Of a stretch of 64,000 bases of DNA, positions 58,324-64,000 are shown piece by piece. The notes beneath the pieces were generated by a model. It was not told the origin of the DNA. It made no database searches and saw nothing but the letters and a program-made list of their open reading frames with translations. Source of the DNA: Rhodospirillales bacterium (GTDB lineage: Bacteria > Pseudomonadota > Alphaproteobacteria > Rhodospirillales > Casp-alpha2); the NCBI GenBank assembly GCA_017644185.1, contig JAEPMA010000001.1, positions 248,001 to 312,000 of the forward strand. The letters run 5' to 3'. Each line of letters starts with the position of its first letter. The first letter of the stretch is position 1. The position numbers and the translations under genes are program-made.

Positions 58324-60063
58324 ATGACTAAAAAGAAAAAGACGTACGACGAATTACGCTCCGCCCGCTGGTACGCGCCCGACGACTTACGGTCGTTCGG
58401 GCACCGTTCCCGAACGTTGCAGATGGGCTACGACCCGAGCGACTGGGTCGGGAAACCATCGATCGCAATCATCAACACATGGTCCGATATCAATCCCTGC
58501 CATGCGCACTTCAAACAGCGCGTCGATGACGTGAAACGGGGCATCCTGCAGGCGGGCGGCTTCCCGCTTGAACTGCCTGCGCTGTCGCTGTCCGAAAACT
58601 ACGTCAAGCCGACGACGATGCTCTATCGCAACATGCTGGCGATGGATGTCGAAGAATTGCTGCGCTGCCATCCGGTCGACGGCGCGGTCCTGATGGGGGG
58701 ATGCGACAAGACCACGCCGGGCCTCGTTTTAGGGGCGGTCAGCGCCGGTCTGCCGATGATCTTCCTGCCCGCCGGGCCGATGCTGCGTGGGAACTACAAG
58801 GGCCAACCGTTAGGGAGTGGATCGGACGGCTGGAAGTATTGGGACGAACGGCGTGCGGGTAATCTGACGGCTGAAGAGTGGGGCGACGTCGAAGCGGGTA
58901 TCGCCAGATCGTACGGGCACTGCATGACGATGGGGACGGCATCGACCATGACCGCGATCGCCGAAGCGATGGGATTGACTCTGCCGGGGGCAAGTTCGAT
59001 CCCCGCCGCCGACGCAAATCACATCCGCATGGCGGCCGCTTGTGGGCGCCGTATCGTCGAGATGGTGTGGGAGGACCTGACCCCCGACCAGATCATCGAT
59101 AGGAAGGCTGTCGACAACGCGGTTACCGTCGCCATGTCGATGGGCTGTTCGACTAACGCCGTCGTGCATCTGATCGCGATGGCGAGGCGCGCGGGCGTGC
59201 CCCTGACCCTCGACGATCTCGACGCCACCTCCCGCCACGTGCCGGTGATCGCCAATGTGCGGCCCAGTGGATCGACCTATCTGATGGAGGATTTCTTCTA
59301 CGCGGGTGGCCTCAGGGGGCTGATGTCGCGCCTTACCGAGAAACTCAATCTCGATGCGATGACGGTTTCCGGCCAGACGCTGGGTGAGACGTTGGAAGGC
59401 GCCGAGGTTCACAACGACGACGTCATCCGTCCCATGGATAACCCGATCTATGCGCATGGGTCTTTGGCGTTGCTGCGCGGCAATCTGGCGCCCAACGGCT
59501 GCGTCATCAAACCGTCGGCATGCGATCCGCGCTTCGATCATCATGAAGGTCCGGCGCTTGTGTTCGACAGCTACCCCGAAATGAAGGCTGCGGTCGACGA
59601 CGAAAATCTCGACGTCACCAAAGACCACGTACTGGTGCTCAGGAACGCCGGGCCGCAGGGTGGGCCGGGCATGCCCGAATGGGGCATGCTGCCGATCCCG
59701 AAAAAACTCTTGAAAGAGGGCGTCCGCGACATGTTGCGAATTTCAGACGCGCGGATGAGCGGCACCAGCTACGGCGCCTGCATCCTGCACGTTTCGCCGG
59801 AAAGCCACGTCGGCGGGCCGCTGGCGCTTTTGAAAACCGGTGACATCGTCAAGATCGATATCCCGAACCGCACCATCGATATGCTGGTGAGCGACGAGGA
59901 ACTCGACGCGCGGCGCAAGACCTGGACAGCCCCCGCACCCAAGTTCGAACGTGGTTACGGCTGGATGTTCGCCAAGCACATCAAACAAGCCGACGAGGGC
60001 TGCGATTTCGACTATCTGGAAACGTCGTTCGGCGGGCCGACGCCCGAGCCGGACATTTTCTGA
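58324..60063 (+). CDS. IlvD/Edd family sugar-acid dehydratase (L-arabinonate dehydratase-like)
   Basis: 579 aa. It removes water from a 2,3-dihydroxy acid to give a 2-oxo-3-deoxy acid. [2Fe-2S] cysteines lie at C59 (DINPCHAHF), C127 (MGGCDKTTPG) and C200 (GHCMTMGT), the positions known in L-arabinonate dehydratase. The active-site serine motif SDARMSGTSYG is at 474-484. These features point to the sugar-acid branch rather than IlvD of branched-chain amino acid synthesis. Product cleavage could be done by the RraA-type or HpaI aldolases of the same island. The true sugar acid is unknown. Confidence 0.93.
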   Translation: MTKKKKTYDELRSARWYAPDDLRSFGHRSRTLQMGYDPSDWVGKPSIAIINTWSDINPCHAHFKQRVDDVKRGILQAGGFPLELPALSLSENYVKPTTMLYRNMLAMDVEELLRCHPVDGAVLMGGCDKTTPGLVLGAVSAGLPMIFLPAGPMLRGNYKGQPLGSGSDGWKYWDERRAGNLTAEEWGDVEAGIARSYGHCMTMGTASTMTAIAEAMGLTLPGASSIPAADANHIRMAAACGRRIVEMVWEDLTPDQIIDRKAVDNAVTVAMSMGCSTNAVVHLIAMARRAGVPLTLDDLDATSRHVPVIANVRPSGSTYLMEDFFYAGGLRGLMSRLTEKLNLDAMTVSGQTLGETLEGAEVHNDDVIRPMDNPIYAHGSLALLRGNLAPNGCVIKPSACDPRFDHHEGPALVFDSYPEMKAAVDDENLDVTKDHVLVLRNAGPQGGPGMPEWGMLPIPKKLLKEGVRDMLRISDARMSGTSYGACILHVSPESHVGGPLALLKTGDIVKIDIPNRTIDMLVSDEELDARRKTWTAPAPKFERGYGWMFAKHIKQADEGCDFDYLETSFGGPTPEPDIF

Positions 60064-60080
60064 ACCTAACGGAGATGATC

Positions 60081-60806
60081 ATGAGCACGAATGCGCTCAG
60101 CGCGGCGACGCGCGAAAAACTGATGCGGGTTTCGACGGCGACCTTATGCACGGCGTTGTTCAAGGTCGGCCTCAAGAACCAGTTCATTCAGGACGTTCAT
60201 CCGCTCGGCTACAAGGGCGAGAACATGGTCGGGCAGGCCTACACCATGCGCTATATTCCGGCGCGTGAAGACCTGAATCCGATTTCGGTCTTTCAGGATC
60301 CGAACCACCCGCAGCGTGTGGGCGTCGAAGAGTGTCCCGAAGGGTACGTGATGGTGATCGACAGCCGAAAGGACCCGCGCGCGGCGTCTGCGGGCTCGAT
60401 CCTGGTCACGCGCATGATGAAGCGCGGCTGCGCCGGTGTCGTCACAGACGGCGGGTTCCGTGACGCGCCGGAAATCGCGCAGTTGGAAATCCCCACCTAT
60501 CACAACCGTCCCTCCGCGCCGACCAACCTGACGCGCCACCAGGCTATCGAATTGAACGGGCCGATCGGATGCGGTGACGTCGCGGTGTTTCCGGGTGACG
60601 TGATCGTCGGCGATGGGGAAGGGGTTGTCGTGATCCCAATTCACATGGCTGACGACATCGCCAAGGAAGCGCACGAAATGACCGCGTTCGAGGACTTCGT
60701 GACCGAGAGGGTGACGGCTGGCGATACCATCATTGGCCTCTATCCGCCGACCAAGGAAGAAAACAAGGCCGCGTTCGAGGCCTGGCGCAAAAAGAACGGC
60801 CGCTAA
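60081..60806 (+). CDS. RraA-like/4-hydroxy-4-methyl-2-oxoglutarate aldolase family protein (first copy)
   Basis: 241 aa from ATG 60081, with GGAG at an ideal distance; ATG 60075 lacks it. Blocks: VSTATLCTALFKVGLKNQFI, GQAYTMRYIPAREDLNP, MVIDSRKDPRAASAGSILVT, then VTDGGFRDAPEIAQLEIPTY with the Arg-Asp pair used by metal-dependent members, and CGDVAVFPGDVIVGDGEGVV. Members are class II pyruvate aldolases or oxaloacetate decarboxylases; E. coli RraA itself regulates RNase E. Operon context favours an aldolase. Confidence 0.88.
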   Translation: MSTNALSAATREKLMRVSTATLCTALFKVGLKNQFIQDVHPLGYKGENMVGQAYTMRYIPAREDLNPISVFQDPNHPQRVGVEECPEGYVMVIDSRKDPRAASAGSILVTRMMKRGCAGVVTDGGFRDAPEIAQLEIPTYHNRPSAPTNLTRHQAIELNGPIGCGDVAVFPGDVIVGDGEGVVVIPIHMADDIAKEAHEMTAFEDFVTERVTAGDTIIGLYPPTKEENKAAFEAWRKKNGR

Positions 60807-60831
60807 TCAAAAGAAACAAGAGGGAAGACAT

Positions 60832-61533
60832 ATGACCGACATCACCGCCGACGACCTGAAGACCCTGACCCAGTGGGATACCCCGACGATCTGTAACGCG
60901 CTCGAGGAAATCATGCCCGAACGCCGTGGGCACGGCTATACGACCGAGCAGCTGGTGCCGCTCGACCCGGACCTGCCTGCGATCTGCGGTTTCGCGCGGA
61001 CGGCGATGATCCGCGCCGCCGAACCCTCGTCCGACACCATCGCCGAGGCGGCAGCTAAACGCCTTCCTTATTATGAATATGTCGGCCAGCAGCCACACCC
61101 CAGCGTCGTGGTCATTCAGGATATCGACCCGCGCCCCGGTCACGGAGCGTTCTGGGGCGAAGTGCACACCCACGTCCACAAGGGACTGGGCGCGGCCGGC
61201 GCGGTTACCAACGGCTCGATCCGCGACATCCCCGACAGCGTCCGCGGTTTCAATCTGTTGGGGGGTAAGATCGGCCCGAGCCATGCCTATGTGCACGTCG
61301 TCGATTTCGATTGCCAGGTCACGGTCTATGGTCTGACGGTTTCGACCAACGACATCGTCCACGCCGACCGCCACGGTGCGGTGATGATCCCTGTTGAGGC
61401 GGTGAAGAAAATTCCCGAAGTCGTCGCCCTGCAACAACGCAAAGAGGCGAAAATTCTGGACGCCGCCAAAAGCCCGGATTTCAATTTCGAGAAGCTCAAG
61501 GCAGCGATCGGCGCGGCTAAGGAAATCCACTGA
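60832..61533 (+). CDS. RraA-like/4-hydroxy-4-methyl-2-oxoglutarate aldolase family protein (second copy)
   Basis: 233 aa from ATG 60832 (GAGGGAAG site), 25 bases after the first copy. TLTQWDTPTICNALEEIMPE opens it; VTNGSIRDIPDSVRGFN retains the Arg-Asp pair; NDIVHADRHGAVMIPVEAVK closes the metal site, replacing the GDGEGVV of copy one. HxH-rich residues (GEVHTHVHKG) are not in the first copy. The two are diverged paralogues, so either they act at different steps or form a hetero-oligomer. Confidence 0.86.
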   Translation: MTDITADDLKTLTQWDTPTICNALEEIMPERRGHGYTTEQLVPLDPDLPAICGFARTAMIRAAEPSSDTIAEAAAKRLPYYEYVGQQPHPSVVVIQDIDPRPGHGAFWGEVHTHVHKGLGAAGAVTNGSIRDIPDSVRGFNLLGGKIGPSHAYVHVVDFDCQVTVYGLTVSTNDIVHADRHGAVMIPVEAVKKIPEVVALQQRKEAKILDAAKSPDFNFEKLKAAIGAAKEIH

Positions 61534-61539
61534 TACGAG

Positions 61540-62871
61540 CTAGGCCGCCGGCAACCTCAGGATAAACGTCGACCCTTCGTCGGGGCGGGACTCGACGCGG
61601 ATGTTGCCGCCGTAACTCTCGAGGATGCGCTGGCATTCCGATAGCCCGAGGCCGTACCCCGGCACCGGGGTCGTGTCGTCGGCGCGGCGGAAGCGTTGGA
61701 AAATATTCGCCTGATCGGTTTTGGGGATCCCGACACCGTTGTCCGCGACGGCAATGTCGACCCAGCCGTTAGCGTGCGTCGATGAAATGTGAATAAAAAG
61801 CGTTCGTTCGTCGGCCCTATACTTGATCGCGTTGTCGAGGATGTTTTGGAAGACGCGTGTCAGGTGGAACGCGTTGGCGAAAACGTGGTGGGTGTCGTTT
61901 ATATCAATATCCGCCCCGGCGGCATTGATCTTCGGCTTCAACGGCTGCATCGCATCTTCGATGCAGGCCCGTGTATCGACGGGCACCGGCGTCGGCACCC
62001 CGTGTCCGGCGCGGGACTCCTCCAGAAGATGATGGATGAAGCGGTTCATCCTGGAGGCCGCCTCCCCTGCCGTGGCGATGAACTCGGCCCGGTGATGGTG
62101 AGACTCTTCGGGCAGATGCTTGAGCGCGTCCAGATATCCGATGACAGCATTGAGCGGTGTGTTGAGATCATGCGCCACCGCACCCGTGAAGCGATTGAGT
62201 TTCTCGTTCGCCGCGCGGAGCCGGTATTCGGCGACGCTGTAGGATGTCCAGACGAAGGCGAGGCTCCAGCCGATCGAAACGGCGATGGCGAAAAAAACGT
62301 ATATGAGATCGAGTGAGACCGCCTCCAGCGTCGTCGGGCGCGGTATTTCGGCGTATACGCGAACCGCGGCACGAACGATGCTGGCGAGCGCGAACGCACC
62401 GAACATGGCGCCCAGGACGCGGCAGCCGATCTTGAGGTCCGGCCGTTTTTCCCGGAACAGATCCCACGTCGCGATGGCGCAGATGACGGTGTAAGCCACC
62501 GAATTCAACGCCATCGCCCCCGCGAATTTGTCGGCGACGAAGAAGAAATAAGCATCGCCCAAGACGCACACGGTGATGACCGCGGCCTCGACGGCGAGTA
62601 ATGGTCGATGTCCTTGAAGCCGCCGCATCGAGCGCGCCGCCAGGATCACGCCGATCACGAACCCCTGAATCCCGATGTACGCCGGTACAAGGTTGGCGGT
62701 CGATGTGCCGACGGCGGTAAGCAGCGCGCCGACACTGCTGATCGCCATCGCGAGCGCCATTTCCAGCAGGCCGTCCGCATTGAGGCGCATGCGCCAGAAG
62801 GTCAGCAGCACCACCGCCATGACCACCTGAACCACGCAAAGAGAAAGAAGGACCGACCCGATATAAAACAT
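61540..62871 (-). CDS. Membrane sensor histidine kinase
   Basis: 443 aa from ATG 62871 (a longer frame reaches 62937). Seven or so N-terminal membrane helices (about 5-210) form an integral-membrane sensor module I cannot name. HisKA follows with His234 in GAVAHDLNTPLNAVIGYLDA, and the ATPase domain has FQNILDNAIKYRADE (N box), VADNGVGIPK (G1), FQRFRRADD (F box) and GYGLGLSECQRI (G2). All catalytic residues are intact. No response regulator gene is within view; it is convergent with the catabolic operon, so a sensory link is unproven. Confidence 0.9.
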   Translation of the reverse strand: MFYIGSVLLSLCVVQVVMAVVLLTFWRMRLNADGLLEMALAMAISSVGALLTAVGTSTANLVPAYIGIQGFVIGVILAARSMRRLQGHRPLLAVEAAVITVCVLGDAYFFFVADKFAGAMALNSVAYTVICAIATWDLFREKRPDLKIGCRVLGAMFGAFALASIVRAAVRVYAEIPRPTTLEAVSLDLIYVFFAIAVSIGWSLAFVWTSYSVAEYRLRAANEKLNRFTGAVAHDLNTPLNAVIGYLDALKHLPEESHHHRAEFIATAGEAASRMNRFIHHLLEESRAGHGVPTPVPVDTRACIEDAMQPLKPKINAAGADIDINDTHHVFANAFHLTRVFQNILDNAIKYRADERTLFIHISSTHANGWVDIAVADNGVGIPKTDQANIFQRFRRADDTTPVPGYGLGLSECQRILESYGGNIRVESRPDEGSTFILRLPAA

Positions 62872-62997
62872 AATTCTGATTTTTCCGATGCCCGGAGCGG
62901 ACAAGGCAAGATATCTTGCAAGTGCCGCCCGACGCACGTTTTTTTACCTGAAATCGCGATGTCGTTCTGTCAAAATAACGACGGTTAGGAGGCGGCA

Positions 62998-63831
62998 ATG
63001 GGCAAGGCACTCAGCGATATCGAAATCAGACAATTCCGCGACGAGGGGTTTCTCTCGCCGGTGACGTTTCTCGACGAATCAGAAGCGGGCGATTACCTGA
63101 AACGCCTCGAAGCGTTCGAGGCCGCGCACCCCGATCTTGCCGGGAAACTCGATTTCAAGGCCAACCTTCTGCTCGACTGGATCGACGGTCTGGCGCGGCG
63201 CGAATACATCCTCGACATCATCGAGGATCTGGTGGGCCCGGATATCCTCAACTGGAACGCGACCTTTCGCTTCAAGAAACCCGACGGCCGCGCCCACGCC
63301 GCATGGCATCAGGACAGCATGTATATCAAGCTCAAACCGTTTCTGGTGATTGCCTGGCTCGCGGTGTCGGCGGCCTCATCCAGACATGGCTGCCTGAAAG
63401 TTATACCGGGATCGCACAGGTGGAAGCTGCTTGAGCATGCCGAGGGGGATGATGGCGACAGCATCCTCTCGCGCGCGCAGTATATAACGGAGAATTTCGA
63501 CGACTCGACGGCCGTCGAGGCCGAGTTGAAACCGGGCCAGGCATGCCTGTTCAATCACCGTATCATTCACGCGTCGGGGCCGAACGTTTCGGGCGAGCGG
63601 CGTGTTGGTCTGTTGATCGACTACCTGCCGACGAGCGCCGAAAAGGAGGGACCGCGCGACAGTGCCATGCTGGTACGTGGCAAGGACACGTTCGGACATT
63701 TCGATCTGGAAGAGCCGCCGGTGGGTGAAGCCACAGCACAGAACATTGCGCAACAGCGCCGTGCGCTGGAGATGATCACCTCCACGATGTACGAAGGGTC
63801 GAGTTTCACGCCCAAGGGCTTGGCGTCCTGA
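62998..63831 (+). CDS. Phytanoyl-CoA dioxygenase (PhyH) family protein, second copy
   Basis: 277 aa behind an AGGAGG site. Iron triad: His/Asp in HAAWHQDSMYIKLKPF and the distal His in FNHRIIHASGPNVSG, with the 2-oxoglutarate Arg in ERRVGLLIDYLP. RQFRDEGFLSPVTFLDESEA is the usual opening. It differs from the first PhyH protein (no WAFYPH block), so it probably has another substrate. It is divergent from the histidine kinase and may belong to the next transcription unit. Confidence 0.92.
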   Translation: MGKALSDIEIRQFRDEGFLSPVTFLDESEAGDYLKRLEAFEAAHPDLAGKLDFKANLLLDWIDGLARREYILDIIEDLVGPDILNWNATFRFKKPDGRAHAAWHQDSMYIKLKPFLVIAWLAVSAASSRHGCLKVIPGSHRWKLLEHAEGDDGDSILSRAQYITENFDDSTAVEAELKPGQACLFNHRIIHASGPNVSGERRVGLLIDYLPTSAEKEGPRDSAMLVRGKDTFGHFDLEEPPVGEATAQNIAQQRRALEMITSTMYEGSSFTPKGLAS

Positions 63832-63926
63832 TCCGGGAAAACCCCGAAGCCGTGGATTTGCATGCCTGCGCGTGCCATATGGCGATTCCTGTTAACAGCC
63901 CAACGTGAATTGAGCGGATATGCGCG

Positions 63927-64000
63927 GTGACGGAATTCGAACTTTCCCGCATGATCCTGGCGCTGTTATCTCTGCATGATATGTCGCTGATGCGCGATTT
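63927..64000 (+). CDS. Possible start of a further gene (cut by window edge)
   Basis: A GTG at 63927 opens a frame of 24 codons to the window edge (TEFELSRMILALLSLHD and on). The ribosome site is weak and no family is recognisable, so this is tentative. Confidence 0.25.
   Translation, partial: MTEFELSRMILALLSLHDMSLMRD

Noticed and set aside
1-64000. tRNA, rRNA, CRISPR, insertion sequence or phage features
   Set aside because: I looked for these at gene gaps and found no cloverleaf-like segments, repeat-spacer arrays, transposase-like proteins or terminal inverted repeats.

Overview
The window reads as chromosome of a GC-rich, aerobic Alphaproteobacterium, most likely a Rhodospirillales-type marine or soil heterotroph. 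Evidence: an RpoE-ChrR (ECF11) singlet-oxygen module, an FNR/AadR-type regulator, a DUF1491 protein, DUF4402 pilin-like proteins, two TRAP transporter systems and many organic-acid oxidoreductases. Gene density is high, with many 4-nt ATGA overlaps. I see no rRNA, tRNA, CRISPR array, insertion sequence or prophage.

Layout. 1-4174: malic enzyme (partial), glycerophosphodiester phosphodiesterase, a fused SpmA/SpmB membrane protein and a DMT exporter. 4181-12014: an alternative chaperone-usher-like locus with a usher-like barrel carrying a C-terminal SPOR-like domain, a periplasmic chaperone and five DUF4402 pilin-like subunits, three of them tandem paralogues. 12121-16262: an Fe-S FNR regulator, a tandem universal stress protein behind an FNR box, an outer-membrane barrel and a Sel1-repeat protein. 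16438-23053: parvulin, DUF1491, a multi-PAS histidine kinase, an amidohydrolase, TerB, a CoA transferase and a thioesterase. 23165-26548: a three-gene operon of unknown function whose third product carries a Lon-protease-like Ser/Lys dyad in front of a single membrane segment. 26580-32209: the RpoE-ChrR locus with divergent FAD oxidoreductase, DUF1365 and cyclopropane fatty acid synthase genes plus an SDR; three promoter-like sites share the form TGATCY-N16-CGTA. 32333-33984: a lipoprotein resembling the N-terminal part of OmpA-family proteins, and a receiver-kinase fusion with degenerate kinase boxes.

33981-43925: an amino-acid-oxidation island. A TAXI-type TRAP transporter is co-transcribed with a DadA-like dehydrogenase. 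Divergent from it are a LysR regulator and a DadA-like/[2Fe-2S]/FAD three-subunit dehydrogenase of the opine oxidase or hydroxyproline dehydrogenase type. 44092-48460: a cold shock protein, then a PrpD-family plus TcuA-like pair with a divergent LysR. 48457-63831: a large divergent catabolic island around a GntR/FCD regulator. The minus arm encodes a PhyH dioxygenase, two 2-hydroxyacid dehydrogenases, an HpaI aldolase and a split AtuA. The plus arm encodes DctP, fused DctQM, a 40-residue membrane peptide, an IlvD-type sugar-acid dehydratase and two RraA-type aldolases. Together these suggest uptake, hydroxylation or oxidation, dehydration and retro-aldol cleavage of a hydroxylated acid whose identity the sequence does not give.

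The best candidates for undescribed biology are the Lon-like membrane operon (23165-26548), the SPOR-fused usher/DUF4402 system (4181-12014) and the GntR-controlled catabolic island (48457-61533).
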